Source: Caballeronia mineralivorans PML1(12) (GTDB lineage Bacteria; Pseudomonadota; Gammaproteobacteria; Burkholderiales; Burkholderiaceae). From it: DNA of 37,455 bases. Both the position numbers and the translations under genes were made by a program. Below, piece after piece: positions 1-8,747 of this stretch. How positions within the stretch are numbered: position 1 is the first letter of the stretch; every line of letters starts with the position of its first letter. A model generated the notes under the pieces. The model saw nothing but the letters and a program-made list of their open reading frames with translations, searched no databases and had not been told where the DNA came from. The stretch lies in contig NZ_AEJF01000154.1 in NCBI RefSeq assembly GCF_001028175.1, positions 1 to 37,455 on the forward strand. The letters run 5' to 3'.

Positions 1-1
1 C

Positions 2-487
2 GTGCACGCCGGCTTCGCGCGCGCCGCACGCAGCATGCTTCCCTTCGTCACACAGTGGCTGGGCACGACGGCGGCGTCGCGCGCGAAGCTCGTCATCACC
101 GGACACAGCCTGGGCGCCGCGCTCGCGAGCCTGATCGCGAGCGTGTGCAAGGCCGACCAGCTAGTCACCATCGGATGCCCGCGCGTCGGCGATGCAGCAT
201 TCAAGGCAACCCTCGATAGGATCGCCATTACGCGCCTCGTCGATTGCTGTGACGTCGTCACGGAGCTGCCGCCCGAACTCGACGGATACGTCCACATCGC
301 GCCGATGACCTATGTCACGAGCGCGGGCGTCATGGACACGAGTGCCGACGATGCCTTCGTCGAGTCCGACCGCGCCGCCGCCAGGTGCGCGTATCTGTGC
401 GACTACGCATGGCGCGAAGGCGCCGTCATCGTTCGCGATCTCGCCGATCACGCACCTATCAACTACGTCCGAGCCGTTTTTCCCTGA
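2..487 (+). CDS. class 3 lipase-family protein (5' end cut by window)
   Basis: This is the C-terminal 161 residues of an alpha/beta-hydrolase of the lipase class 3 type, which hydrolyses lipid esters. The nucleophile elbow GHSLGA is at about residues 34-39 of the visible part, with Ser36 as nucleophile. It is followed by the TIGCPRVGD segment typical of class 3 lipases (usually GxPRVG). A CDVVTELPP stretch probably supplies the acid residue, and a C-terminal DHAPINYV supplies the catalytic His (about residue 150). The frame is open to the left window edge, so the true start is not visible and the first GTG at position 2 should not be taken as the start. The gene ends 32 bp before a metallophosphoesterase on the same strand, so the two may form an operon. 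The family call is firm; the substrate is unknown. Confidence 0.8.
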   Translation: MHAGFARAARSMLPFVTQWLGTTAASRAKLVITGHSLGAALASLIASVCKADQLVTIGCPRVGDAAFKATLDRIAITRLVDCCDVVTELPPELDGYVHIAPMTYVTSAGVMDTSADDAFVESDRAAARCAYLCDYAWREGAVIVRDLADHAPINYVRAVFP

Positions 488-519
488 GCGCCGCGAGATA
501 TTGAATCAAGGAGGCATCA

Positions 520-1857
520 ATGGCACTGGATCCGCAATCGTTTCGCGATCATCTCGTTTCGATCTATCAGTCGATGGTCGATCAGGCCGTACGCGGCCCC
601 GTGAACGCGGCGACGCCGCTGGCATCGCGCCCAGGTCTCGACAATACGAAGGTGCTCGCCGCGACGCAGGTTGCCGCGCTGACGGCGGCCGGCAAAGCGG
701 TGCCCGACGCCGCGCCCGGCGCCATCCCGCAGGTGGCGTGGGACTGCGCGAGGCTCGGCATGAGTATCCTGCGCGCGCATGTTCAGGGCGATCCCGCCCA
801 AGTGGCGCAATTGGAGGGCACATTCGACTTTGCACAATGCAGCCCGAACTGGCTCCAGACGGTCGAACAATATTTCGACTATTTCGGGCCCGACGGCAAG
901 CGCGCGACGATTCCGTACATTCGCGCCGCCACCGTCGGACCGGTGAGCTTGCCGCTGCTGGCGGGCGCGACGGTCGCGCTGTTGGCGGACTGGGGCACGG
1001 GAACGGACACGGCCGTCGATCTGCTCAAGGAAGTCGCGCAGCACAATCCCGATGTCGTGATCCATCTCGGCGACATCTACTATTCCGGCACGGCCGACGA
1101 ATGCGAGGCCAACTTCACACGCATCGTCAATTCGGTCCTTCAGCGCGATCAGAAGGACATCCCGGTCTATACGCTTGCGGGCAATCACGACATGTACTCG
1201 GGCGGCGCGGGCTATTACGGGTTGATCGAGACCCTGAACCCCTCGCCGTGGACACAGCCCGCCAGCTTCTTCTGCTTGCGCAACGACGACTGGCAGTTCA
1301 TCGCGATGGACACGGGCCTGCACGACTACGATCCGCTCACGGTCAAGGACGTCCTCACCTATCTCGAACAGGACGAGGAAGACTGGATCACCGATCGGAT
1401 CCGCGAATTCAATGGCAAGACGATCCTGCTTTCGCATCATCAGTTCTTCTCGGCGTTCTCGCAGATCGGACCGGCCGCACCGGACGGCGGCCTGACGCCG
1501 TACAACCCTCGCCTCGAGCAAAGCTACCAGCGCTTTAGCAGCGCGGCCAAACAGCCGATCGCTGCGTGGTTCTGGGGCCACGAGCACGCGCTGACCGTCT
1601 ATGACCCCTATCTCGGCCTGACGCGTGGACGCTGCATCGGACATGGCGCGGTGCCCGTGTTCGATACCGCGGACGCATCGGCGCCGCTGTCCAGTGTGCA
1701 CAATCCGCCGACGTTAAAGACCGTCACGCTCGGCACCACCGACCATATCTTCATGCATGGCTTTACGATCATCAAACTCGGTCCAGGCGGGACCGCGACG
1801 GCGGAATACTATGAGGATCGGGACGGAAGCACGCCCATGTACACGGAAACGTTTTGA
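520..1857 (+). CDS. calcineurin-like metallophosphoesterase
   Basis: This 445-residue protein carries the full set of calcineurin-like phosphoesterase metal-binding motifs: a first Asp in LLADWGTG (about 154-161), LGDIYYSG (183-190), GNHD (221-224), SHHQ (305-308) and GHEH (353-356). The first 140 residues lack a recognised domain and have no signal peptide, so a cytoplasmic location is likely. A strong AGGAGG ribosome site about 8 bases upstream fixes the start. It follows the lipase gene closely and may be co-transcribed with it. A broken gene of the same architecture lies at 11,938-12,447 on the other strand. Whether it acts on phosphomonoesters, phosphodiesters or nucleotides cannot be read from the sequence. 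Confidence 0.85.
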   Translation: MALDPQSFRDHLVSIYQSMVDQAVRGPVNAATPLASRPGLDNTKVLAATQVAALTAAGKAVPDAAPGAIPQVAWDCARLGMSILRAHVQGDPAQVAQLEGTFDFAQCSPNWLQTVEQYFDYFGPDGKRATIPYIRAATVGPVSLPLLAGATVALLADWGTGTDTAVDLLKEVAQHNPDVVIHLGDIYYSGTADECEANFTRIVNSVLQRDQKDIPVYTLAGNHDMYSGGAGYYGLIETLNPSPWTQPASFFCLRNDDWQFIAMDTGLHDYDPLTVKDVLTYLEQDEEDWITDRIREFNGKTILLSHHQFFSAFSQIGPAAPDGGLTPYNPRLEQSYQRFSSAAKQPIAAWFWGHEHALTVYDPYLGLTRGRCIGHGAVPVFDTADASAPLSSVHNPPTLKTVTLGTTDHIFMHGFTIIKLGPGGTATAEYYEDRDGSTPMYTETF

Positions 1858-2003
1858 CGGACCCATCGCGATGATGCAGCAGGCCTAAACAGGCCATTGG
1901 AACGGCCCTGCCGCATTCTCAATAGCGGACACACGCCGCAGCGATCTTTGTGACCAATTTTCGTCTGGTAAGCTGAGTGCAACGCCTTTCTACGAGAGTC
2001 CGA

Positions 2004-2396
2004 ATGCTACGCGCATCGATTGTGATCCGGATTTTGTTCGCACTATGCCTTCTTGCTGCAACCTTCAATCATGCGCGTGCCATTCTCCAACATGGTTTGC
2101 TTTGGGATTATGGCTACGGAAACAAGATTAACCTGACGAGCAAGGTCTATTGGGATGTGCTGACTATTCTTGACCCGCTCGCCGCTATCCTCTTGTTTGG
2201 CAAACCACGGGCGGGAATCTGGTTGACCGTCGCGATCATCGTGAGCGACGTTATACATAACACGTACTATGTCGCCATGAACGATCAATGGCTGGCGCCA
2301 TTTTATCTGGCGCAAATCGGATTCCTCGTGGCCGTGCTTGGTCTTGCACCGGTAGCCGCACGGGCATTTCCATCTGGGTGCCAGGCACCGGCTTGA
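2004..2396 (+). CDS. small integral membrane protein of unknown function
   Basis: This is a 130-residue hydrophobic protein with about four membrane segments: one near the N-terminus (IRILFALCLLAATF), one around WDVLTILDPLAAILLFG, one around IWLTVAIIVSDVIH, and a last one around YLAQIGFLVAVLGLAPVAA. I chose the ATG at 2004 because a purine-rich GAGAG lies about 5 bases upstream and the hydrophobic stretch starts soon after. An ATG at 1977 in the same frame would add nine mostly polar residues. I do not recognise a domain. It is a stand-alone gene convergent with the acetyltransferase at 2495-3064. Confidence 0.6.
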   Translation: MLRASIVIRILFALCLLAATFNHARAILQHGLLWDYGYGNKINLTSKVYWDVLTILDPLAAILLFGKPRAGIWLTVAIIVSDVIHNTYYVAMNDQWLAPFYLAQIGFLVAVLGLAPVAARAFPSGCQAPA

Positions 2397-2494
2397 AAGT
2401 CCGCTGCAGATCAAAGCACTCGCCAATGATTGTCCACGATGTTGGGGAGAGTGTCGAACATCCGATCCTGGCCGAACGGGGTCCGACGGGTTCC

Positions 2495-3064
2495 TTAGCC
2501 CTCAAGCTCAATACGGTATCGCAGAGTCTCAGCGAATCCATACGCCGCCGTCTTTCTGAAACGCTCGACGAAGACACCGTCGCAAGCTGCGATGACCTTC
2601 TGCGAGGCTATGTTGTCAGGATCAACGGTTAGCTCGACGTACGCCAAACCTTGTCGCCTCGCTTCGCCCAGCATTGCATCGAGCGCCTGCTTGGCGTAGC
2701 CGTTGCCTCTCTTCCACGGCACGATTGAGAAGCCGATATGGCCGAGCACATATGGCGGCAATTCGGCGGTTCCCACTTGCCAACGAAATCCGATCGCACC
2801 GCTAATGTCGCCGTCCCAAATCCATCGAACGATGCCAGGCAGACGGGCGACAGTGGAACCATCGGGCAAAGGAATCGGCCCACCCGACGCGGTCGGATCA
2901 TCCAGTCCGTCGACAAACGCATCCGCGTTCATTTTGATTGCGTGTATTTGTTCGCGCGCAGCTGCCTCCTTGCGAACGTTGTCAGGTGACCATCCCGCCT
3001 CGAGGGCCGCAACGTAGCTCGGCAGCAATGCGGTCGTTGGTTTCAACAGTTCAATTTTGCTCAT
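2495..3064 (-). CDS. GNAT-family N-acetyltransferase
   Basis: This 189-residue protein has the GNAT fold signature: a strand ending in LGHIGFSIVPWKRGNGYAKQAL (the acetyl-CoA pyrophosphate loop, R/Q-x-x-G-x-G/A type), then YVELTVDPDNIASQKVIAACDG, the usual motif B region. It would transfer an acetyl group from acetyl-CoA to an unidentified amine. The start was set at ATG 3064, whose first bases overlap the stop of the upstream ASCH gene (ATGA). This suggests translational coupling; an in-frame upstream ATG at 3097 lies within the ASCH gene and is less likely. The substrate cannot be inferred. Confidence 0.8.
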   Translation of the reverse strand: MSKIELLKPTTALLPSYVAALEAGWSPDNVRKEAAAREQIHAIKMNADAFVDGLDDPTASGGPIPLPDGSTVARLPGIVRWIWDGDISGAIGFRWQVGTAELPPYVLGHIGFSIVPWKRGNGYAKQALDAMLGEARRQGLAYVELTVDPDNIASQKVIAACDGVFVERFRKTAAYGFAETLRYRIELEG

Positions 3065-3522
3065 TTGAGTCGATGAAGTACGTCGAACGTCTCGCACACG
3101 AGAGGCATCGATTCATCCACTACACGTCCGATCCGAAGGCACTCCTCAGAGAAGAAACGCCAGTGCTCCGTCTGCCAATACGATAGTGAAAGATCCCCTT
3201 CACCTTCACTAGCCGCGAATTCGGCGGATACGCGCGCAAAAGGAACGATCTCTACAGTCACTGCTCGCCGAACTAGCGTGGGTCGACTATGCCAATCAAG
3301 AACAATCTCGATGTCTCCGGCTTTTGGCAAGACGCCGCCCTCGAATTCCCACGACCACAGCAGACTGCAGGTCGCTCGCTTCATGCCGGTCGCGATAAGC
3401 AAGATGAGCGCGTTTGATAGCGCTTCGGAATCGCCAAAACTGCCGATCCGAACGTCGCCATTTGGCAGGTAGACACCATCTTCGTGCAATTCATCGACAA
3501 GCTGCTTGATGATCAGGTTCAT
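3061..3522 (-). CDS. ASCH domain-containing protein
   Basis: This 153-residue protein fits the longer ASCH family. It has RIGSFGDSEALSNALILLI, then the signature GMKRATCSLLWSWE (the G-x-K-R-A-T motif), a GDIEIVLDW strand, and EGEGDLSLSYWQTEHWRFF near the C-terminus. ASCH domains have a PUA-like fold and are thought to bind RNA or modified nucleosides; some members are amidohydrolases acting on modified cytidines. Its stop overlaps the start of the downstream GNAT gene, so the two form a small operon. The family is clear; the biological role is not. Confidence 0.75.
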   Translation of the reverse strand: MNLIIKQLVDELHEDGVYLPNGDVRIGSFGDSEALSNALILLIATGMKRATCSLLWSWEFEGGVLPKAGDIEIVLDWHSRPTLVRRAVTVEIVPFARVSAEFAASEGEGDLSLSYWQTEHWRFFSEECLRIGRVVDESMPLVCETFDVLHRLK

Positions 3523-3602
3523 ATCGTCACAATTTCAAATCGCGCTGCCGAAACTGAGAATTGGCGGCGAATCTCCAACCGGAACGGGGCATTGGCAGGT
3601 GA

Positions 3603-3917
3603 TTGTCGATGATTCACGGCACGCTGTCGAATGGCCAAAAGGGGCCGGCCACTGCCTGTCGCGCTCACTCCAGCCGATCAACCCTGCAACTCATTCGACA
3701 GTCAATATCTGCGCAAAGCTCCATGCCTGCGCAGTACCGGACTTCGCTGTCTCAAACAGTGCGCGAGGGTGTGGCCTACAGACGTCAGCAGATCGAAAAG
3801 CTATATGGTTTGGCGTCAGCTTTCGATATCCCGATGGGGAAGAAACCGGGAATGCCTGAATTTAGCCCCGTCGATGTTCAGAAGAAGACCGTGCGTGCGC
3901 TACCTAAGGCCCCGCTG
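3603..3917 (+). pseudogene. possible truncated ORF running into the repeat
   Basis: An open frame on the plus strand from ATG 3603 contains a protein-like stretch, including REGVAYRRQQIEKLYGLASA and a following PMGKKPGMPEF segment. It then runs into the transposon-end repeat that starts near 3918, where the remaining residues are read from repeat DNA. It therefore looks like the remains of a gene whose 3' part was replaced or cut off at the repeat boundary. I do not recognise the family. The bases just before it (3523-3602) show no other gene. Coding status is uncertain. Confidence 0.25.
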
Positions 3918-4010
3918 CATTGCGACCCTAGAGGGCAAGCAGCGGTACGGGCCACAGTTCGCAACTTTATTGTCCAGGGCGTAGCGTCATTTCGCAACTT
4001 TATTGTCACG
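3918..4010 (-). mobile_element. Tn7-like end, copy A left arm (two TnsB-like sites)
   Basis: From CATTGCGAC (3919) onward the DNA matches the left arm of copy B (9718-9780). It contains two minus-strand copies of the motif GACAATAAAGTTG(C/A)GAA, at about 3955-3974 and 3989-4009, some 33 bp apart. Copy B has only one such site, and the second here is an extra spacing. The motif strongly resembles the Tn7 TnsB-binding site. The arm points right, so it would be the right-hand terminus of an element lying to the left. Orientation and motif are seen directly; the Tn7 link is from knowledge of Tn7 ends. Confidence 0.5.
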
Positions 4011-4020
4011 GACCACCCAC

Positions 4021-4228
4021 TAGTTCGTGACAATAAAGTTGAGAACTGCGCCCTTGCGGTAGAAGGCTCGCGTCGATCTAAGTATCGCAGCGTCTTGCTT
4101 TAAAGTTGCGAACAGCGCAGGTTCAATCTGCTCTATCTGCTTGCCTGAAACAACAAAGTTGAGAACAGGATGCCGCAGGCTTGTGGCATGCGAACGACCT
4201 GTGTCGAGTCGATGTGATTGTCGCTTCG
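4021..4228 (+). mobile_element. Tn7-like end, copy A right arm (three TnsB-like sites)
   Basis: This stretch begins TAGTTCGTGACAAT and carries three spaced motif copies: GACAATAAAGTTGAGAACTG at 4029-4048, TTTAAAGTTGCGAACAGCG near 4099-4117, and AACAACAAAGTTGAGAACAG at 4149-4168. About 208 bp is repeated in inverted orientation at 18,496-18,704 (copy C), and the first 150 bp at 9789-9941 (copy B). Three separated sites over about 150 bp is the layout of the Tn7 left end. Past the third site, A and C share a 20-bp near-palindrome (4170-4189) and run together to about 4228. Confidence 0.55.
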
Positions 4229-4611
4229 CGACCCGGAGCGGTCGCTCACAATCGCGTGGCATCAATGGCCGTTTCGTGGGGTATAGCGGCCTGCGAGTGC
4301 TTTCACGCCACGCACTTTTCAGCAGGTGGCCATACGGCGGCCGACGACTGCGGAATCATTAAACGGCTAACGACGACGCAGAGTGCCTAGCCGAAGCCAC
4401 GCACGACCCACCTTGGCTGACCATGGCCGTCGTGGTCATTGATGGCCTCCCGTCTGGCTTACCTGTCTTGCTTGCCGACGAGGTCACAAGCGCGTTACCG
4501 ACCGTTACAGATGAGCGCGGACGGTTTCATTTGCCGGTGGGTCGAGCGACTATGCTTCAAATGGCCATCTCACAGTCGGGGCGAATTAGCGAACCGAGGG
4601 GAAGTCACATC
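4229..4611. other. stretch without a supported gene
   Basis: Between the end of repeat copy A and the secreted-protein gene I see no convincing coding region. Short open frames here have no recognisable motif. The last 30 bases contain the ribosome site (GAGGGGAAG) for the gene at 4612, so its promoter probably lies in this stretch. Confidence 0.4.
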
Positions 4612-4920
4612 ATGAAGCACGCAATCTCACTGCTGGCAATCGCTGCGGCCGTCTGCGCACCCGCGTCAGCTTTGGCTCAAGCCAATGTGGGTGGCTATTA
4701 CGCGCCGATTCCTGCGCCACCACCGCCGGTAGTCTACCAATCCCACTATGCACCACCGGGTGCCTATGGGGCGCCGGGTACCTATGTCTATCAGTCCAAT
4801 CCACCGCCAGTCGTGTATAGGGTGCCACCGGTCGGCTACGGCTACGGCTATGGCAATGGCAATGGCAATGGGCAGGGCGGTGGCTGGCACAGGGGCCGGG
4901 AATACCACCGCCACTGGTGA
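4612..4920 (+). CDS. small secreted Pro/Tyr/Gly-rich protein
   Basis: This 102-residue protein starts with a clear Sec signal peptide (MKHAISLLAIAAAVCAPASA, probable cleavage after ALA-QA). The mature part is rich in Pro, Tyr and Gly (PIPAPPPPVVY, YVYQSNPPPVVY), has a short GYGYGYGNGNGNG tract encoded by tandem hexamers near 4845-4872, and ends in a His/Arg-rich tail. The ATG at 4612 has a GAGGGGAAG ribosome site; a longer in-frame reading from 4423 lacks one and would bury the signal peptide. Proteins of this kind are common small periplasmic or surface proteins in Burkholderia relatives, with no known function. Confidence 0.7.
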   Translation: MKHAISLLAIAAAVCAPASALAQANVGGYYAPIPAPPPPVVYQSHYAPPGAYGAPGTYVYQSNPPPVVYRVPPVGYGYGYGNGNGNGQGGGWHRGREYHRHW

Positions 4921-5474
4921 CGGACGACAGTTTGCGTTGAGGACGGCGCGCTGCATGGCTACGAATGGTTCCGATTGGCGTCGAGTCCCGTCGTGGGCAA
5001 GACGAATCAATAATCGATGATATCAGTCGCACACATACCTCGTCAGTCAAGCAGCGACTGCTGTTCATGTTCCCCTTCACCCGATGCTTTTGGCTTCCGG
5101 GGTAGGAGTGGGAGGTCTCGACCCTGGACAGCCTGTCGTGGCATCGCGGTTCAAACGTCGCGCTCTTGAGTGCATCGGTCACTCGTGGGACTGCCCTTGC
5201 GAGCGGTCCGGCCCTCACGCGGGCGCTGACTTCACTGTTCCGAACGATGTCTTCCGCACGGACAGCCATGTTCAGGTGCCCTTTAATAACGAAGAAAGAG
5301 GCCGACCGCATCCTGATCGAGTCGGCCGACGGCTTGCTATCGCCTGTCGACACAAGTGCCTTGCGTGCCCGACGCGATATCAATGAACGAGGGCGCGTTC
5401 GTTTTCAGACTTGCGCGGCTCAAGCGTGCGACAGCCGTCTTTTTCGATAACAGTCATCGAGGGTCGATAGCAAC
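4921..5474. other. 554-bp stretch with no supported gene
   Basis: This is the longest gene-free interval in the island. Small open frames exist on both strands but none shows a domain, a good ribosome site or typical codon use. One plus-strand segment near 5280-5390 (KEADRILIESADGLLSPVDT) reads like protein and may be a gene scrap. No repeat or RNA gene was recognised. Confidence 0.35.
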
Positions 5475-6308
5475 ATGCGTGCGATGCCGAGACGAAGGTT
5501 CATTTCACTGTCACTGGCTGCATGCGCCGCCGGCATGATCGCGGCTCGGGCGCGCGAGCACGACGCACCGGGCGGCATAGCCTATGGCAAGGCGCCGCGC
5601 CAGCGGCTCGACGTATATGCGCCCGAGTCGCGCACTCGCACGAACCACCCCGTCGTCGTGTATTTCTACGGCGGAGGCTGGCAAAGTGGTTATCGCTCGA
5701 ACTCGCGCGGAGTCGCCCAAGCGCTCGCCGCGCGAGGCATCGTAACGGTCGTGGCGGATTACCGCGTTTATCCGGAGACCGTCTTCCCTGGCTTTCTCGA
5801 CGACCCTGCCGCCGCCGTGCGCTGGACCCGCGATCATGTGCGCGAATTCGGCGGCGACCCCGGACGCATTTTCGTGATGGGGCATTCCTCCGGCGCGCAT
5901 ATGGCGGCGATGCTCGCGACCGATCCGCGCTATCTGGCCGCCCAGGGCATGTCTAATGCCTCGCTCTCCGGGATGATCGGACTCGCAGGCCCGTACGCCG
6001 CAATTCCGACGAGCGACCCTCACATGGACGAGATCTTTCCCGCGGCACTGCGCCAGCGGGCGCTGCCCATCCCATTCGTCACGGGAAACGAGCCACCGAT
6101 GTTGCTTGCCGCCGGCACGGCGGATACCGATGTCGATCCACATAATAGTGATCGTTTCGCAGACGCTCTGCGCGCGCATCGCGGCGCCGTCGAACTGAAA
6201 AAATATCCGGGCTACGGCCACGATACGATCGTCGAGTCGTTTTCGGCGGTGCCGAATACGGTCTCACCGGTTCTGGCCGACGTCACCGCCTTCATCGACG
6301 CGCATTAA
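5475..6308 (+). CDS. alpha/beta hydrolase, Tat-type exported esterase
   Basis: This 277-residue protein belongs to the hormone-sensitive-lipase-like / carboxylesterase branch of alpha/beta hydrolases. YFYGGGW (64-69) is the oxyanion-hole motif (an HGGG variant with Tyr replacing His), GHSSG at 136-140 holds the nucleophile Ser138, an Asp in TADTDVD (217-221) is the acid, and His249 in YPGYGHD completes the triad. The N-terminus MPRRRFISLSLAACAAG resembles a twin-arginine signal, so export is likely. ATG 5475 and ATG 5484 are both possible starts. It stands alone between gene-free DNA and a convergent EAL-domain gene. It probably hydrolyses short-chain esters; the natural substrate is unknown. 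Confidence 0.8.
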   Translation: MRAMPRRRFISLSLAACAAGMIAARAREHDAPGGIAYGKAPRQRLDVYAPESRTRTNHPVVVYFYGGGWQSGYRSNSRGVAQALAARGIVTVVADYRVYPETVFPGFLDDPAAAVRWTRDHVREFGGDPGRIFVMGHSSGAHMAAMLATDPRYLAAQGMSNASLSGMIGLAGPYAAIPTSDPHMDEIFPAALRQRALPIPFVTGNEPPMLLAAGTADTDVDPHNSDRFADALRAHRGAVELKKYPGYGHDTIVESFSAVPNTVSPVLADVTAFIDAH

Positions 6309-6585
6309 AGATGCGATTCGATAATCGGCGCAGAAAGACTGCGCCTTTCGCCCAGCCGAAATGACCGGTGTCGAAAGCGAAGGCGCCATAGGAGTGTCTC
6401 GGTAGCCGATCGGACGAATGTCTCTTGATGGCCGACCCTTGCCTGTCCGCGATCGCTGGCACGCGACCCATAAGCGCCGGTCGATCTTTCTGAGAGCGGC
6501 AGTTCATTTTCTCCGAATAGGGCTGCGAACGAAGCAATATGGGCGCAAGCATCGAGGAAATCGTTGAAGCGAATTGACTGCTTGC

Positions 6586-8388
6586 CTAAATGACATCCCG
6601 CGAAGCTTTCGAATGCCAAGCCTCAAACATCGCCGTGGACATTGGTCTCGCAATGAGATAGCCCTGAGCTTCATCGCATTGCCAACCCGCCATCGCTTCG
6701 TAGATTTCTTGTGTTTCGACGCCTTCGGCCACAACCCGATAGCCGAGTTTGTGGGCGACCGCGATGATGCCTTCCAGGAGGGTACGCATTTGCTGCACCA
6801 AAACACGGCGCACGAGGCTTTGATCGATTTTGAGTACCGAGGCCGAGTAAAGCTGAAGTTTGGCCAAATTACTATAGCCTGTGCCGAAATCATCAATGGC
6901 AATTGTGCTGCCCATGTCGGCAACTCTGCGAAGACTATCCGTCACGGAATTTGTGTTATGGGACAACGCTCCCTCTGTCACCTCCAGCTCAACGTGCGCG
7001 GGGTCGATGCCGTGAGACTGAAGCAGGGATGCGTAGCGAATGACAAAGCCACGCTGTTCCAGATTGAGCACCGATACGTTAATTGACATCCTCAACAGCA
7101 TGCCGGCCTTTCGCCACGTCGCGAGCTGCTTGAGCGCGTTATCCATTACCCAATCGGTGAGGGCCGACATCAACGAGGTCTTTTCGGCCAAGGGAATAAA
7201 TTCCGCTGGCGAGATGTCTCCAAGCAACGGGTGTGACCAGCGTAATAAAGCCTCTGCGCCTACGCAGCACCCCGTATGCAGATCTATTCGAGGCTGATAA
7301 ACCAGACTCAATTGATGCCCATCCCGCAGCGCCTCAGGCAACGTATGGAGAATGAAAAACGCGCGCTCCTGAGCCGCGAACATGCGTTTCGAAAATTTCC
7401 GAAACGGAACGCGCGCCCTTCTCGCCACCTCGGAAGAGGACATCAAGGCTCGCAATACGTCCGTGTGGTCCTCTATAGCAGCTAGATCGACCAAACCAAT
7501 GGTCGGCGATAAATCAACAGGAATCAGGTTGACCACCAGCGGGGCGTCGAAGGCCCGCAACGCAGCTTCAATGACACGCATCGCAGCGCTCTCGCCCTCA
7601 TGGACAAACACAGCGAAACGCGCGTAGTCCACCCGATACACCGGCTTGATATCGAAGAGCGCCCGTTCGATACGTATGGATATTGCTGCCATTAACCTGT
7701 CGGTAGCGACAATGCCGATCGCGATTGATGTTTGGTCAAGGTACCCGAGGGGGGCGACATTAATCAAAACGGCATGACTAGGCGAGCGATGCCCGTGTCG
7801 TCGGGTATCGAAAAATGTACGAATATCTTCGCTGAATCGAGCGCGGTTCAACAGTTGCGTGGGCGGGTCGACAAAAGCGATAGATCGCAGCGCCTCGATC
7901 CTGTCCATCGCCATTTCGGCCAATTGGCCCAATAAAAGCTGTTGCGACTCGTCGAAGTCGTAGCGCGGTTCAGTATCGACTATGCACAAGCTACCCAGTG
8001 ACACGCCCGACCGTGTTCGCAGTGGCATGCCGGCGTAAAACCGAATCTTAAGCTCACCGAGCATCAGCCAGTTTTGGCTGAAACGCGGATCCTGCATTGC
8101 GTCGGGTACAACCAGTACATCGTCACGAAGGATCGTATGCGCGCAAAAGGCGTCCTGCCGGTCTGTTTGGGTGACTTCCACACCGACGCGCGCTTTGAAC
8201 CATTGACGTTTTTCGTCAATCAACGAGATCAGCGCGATCGGCGCTTTGAACAAACGGGCGGCAAGTTGGGCGACACGGTCGAGTGCAGCATCTGCGGGTG
8301 TGTCCAAAAGACACGATGCTTGCAGAACATATAGTCGATGTCGTTCGGCGAGGGGTGACGGTAACTCGGACTGATTAGACGGATTCAC
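6586..8388 (-). CDS. GAF-GGDEF(degenerate)-EAL cyclic-di-GMP phosphodiesterase
   Basis: This is a soluble signalling protein of about 600 residues. An N-terminal GAF domain (about 15-170) includes LISLIDEKRQWFKAR and MPLRTRSGVSLGSLCIVD. A GGDEF domain (about 175-340) has its active-site loop degenerated to RVDYARF (252-258), so diguanylate cyclase activity is not expected. A C-terminal EAL domain follows (about 348-590). The EAL residues are all present: EAL (379-381), Asn in SINVSV, Glu in EVTEG, DDFGTGYS (499-506), KIDQS, EGVE (555-558) and QGY. It should cleave c-di-GMP, with the GAF domain as sensor. I chose GTG 8388 because GAGGA sits about 6 bases upstream; ATG 8493 would add 35 residues from AT-rich, promoter-like DNA. 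Confidence 0.85.
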   Translation of the reverse strand: MNPSNQSELPSPLAERHRLYVLQASCLLDTPADAALDRVAQLAARLFKAPIALISLIDEKRQWFKARVGVEVTQTDRQDAFCAHTILRDDVLVVPDAMQDPRFSQNWLMLGELKIRFYAGMPLRTRSGVSLGSLCIVDTEPRYDFDESQQLLLGQLAEMAMDRIEALRSIAFVDPPTQLLNRARFSEDIRTFFDTRRHGHRSPSHAVLINVAPLGYLDQTSIAIGIVATDRLMAAISIRIERALFDIKPVYRVDYARFAVFVHEGESAAMRVIEAALRAFDAPLVVNLIPVDLSPTIGLVDLAAIEDHTDVLRALMSSSEVARRARVPFRKFSKRMFAAQERAFFILHTLPEALRDGHQLSLVYQPRIDLHTGCCVGAEALLRWSHPLLGDISPAEFIPLAEKTSLMSALTDWVMDNALKQLATWRKAGMLLRMSINVSVLNLEQRGFVIRYASLLQSHGIDPAHVELEVTEGALSHNTNSVTDSLRRVADMGSTIAIDDFGTGYSNLAKLQLYSASVLKIDQSLVRRVLVQQMRTLLEGIIAVAHKLGYRVVAEGVETQEIYEAMAGWQCDEAQGYLIARPMSTAMFEAWHSKASRDVI

Positions 8389-8747
8389 CGAGTTCCTCGC
8401 GAGAGATGGTCTATAGAACCTTAACTGCAGCGTTGTTTTCGAAGGTAAAACACTTAAAAACCGACTATACACTGATAAATTTTTCCATTTCATATCTCGC
8501 TTTGCCGGCCGTCTGCCCGATCGTCGCGCTAACGCAACCGTCCAAAGAAATAGATCAAGGTTACTTTGAACGCCCGGTTCGACTCACCCACAGCTCGATT
8601 AAACCGCGTGAATGAGTCTAATTCAGCCGAAATACCCGTGTATTGGCCGCTTTGATCCTGGCTAGGCGCGGCATCCAAGACATGATTGTTAGACAAAAAT
8701 TTGGCGCGGCACGCCTGATGCGTCCGATATTGATCTGGGAGATCAAA
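8389..8747. promoter_or_regulatory. divergent intergenic region between EAL and receiver genes
   Basis: This 359-bp interval lies between two divergently transcribed signalling genes. It is AT-rich around 8400-8490. It must hold the promoters of the EAL-domain gene (leftward) and of the receiver gene (rightward), but I could not assign confident -35/-10 pairs. No other gene is supported here. Confidence 0.4.

Noticed and set aside
517..1701. 394-codon open frame antisense to the metallophosphoesterase
   Set aside because: The plus-strand gene has all catalytic motifs and a strong ribosome site; the antisense frame has neither.
3918..4228. Repeat family read as IS21, Mu-like or RIT element ends
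   Set aside because: Those also have multiple end repeats, but the motif matches the Tn7 TnsB site better and copy C is at attTn7. It is not excluded without a database search.
4845..4872. Short tandem hexamers, considered as a CRISPR or VNTR
   Set aside because: They are only six units of GGC(TAC/TAT/AAT) encoding the Gly-Tyr/Asn tract of a secreted protein; there are no spacers.
5280..5450. Possible small gene near 5,280-5,450
   Set aside because: A short protein-like stretch exists but has no start site, domain or full-length frame; it is mentioned only as a scrap in the gap entry.
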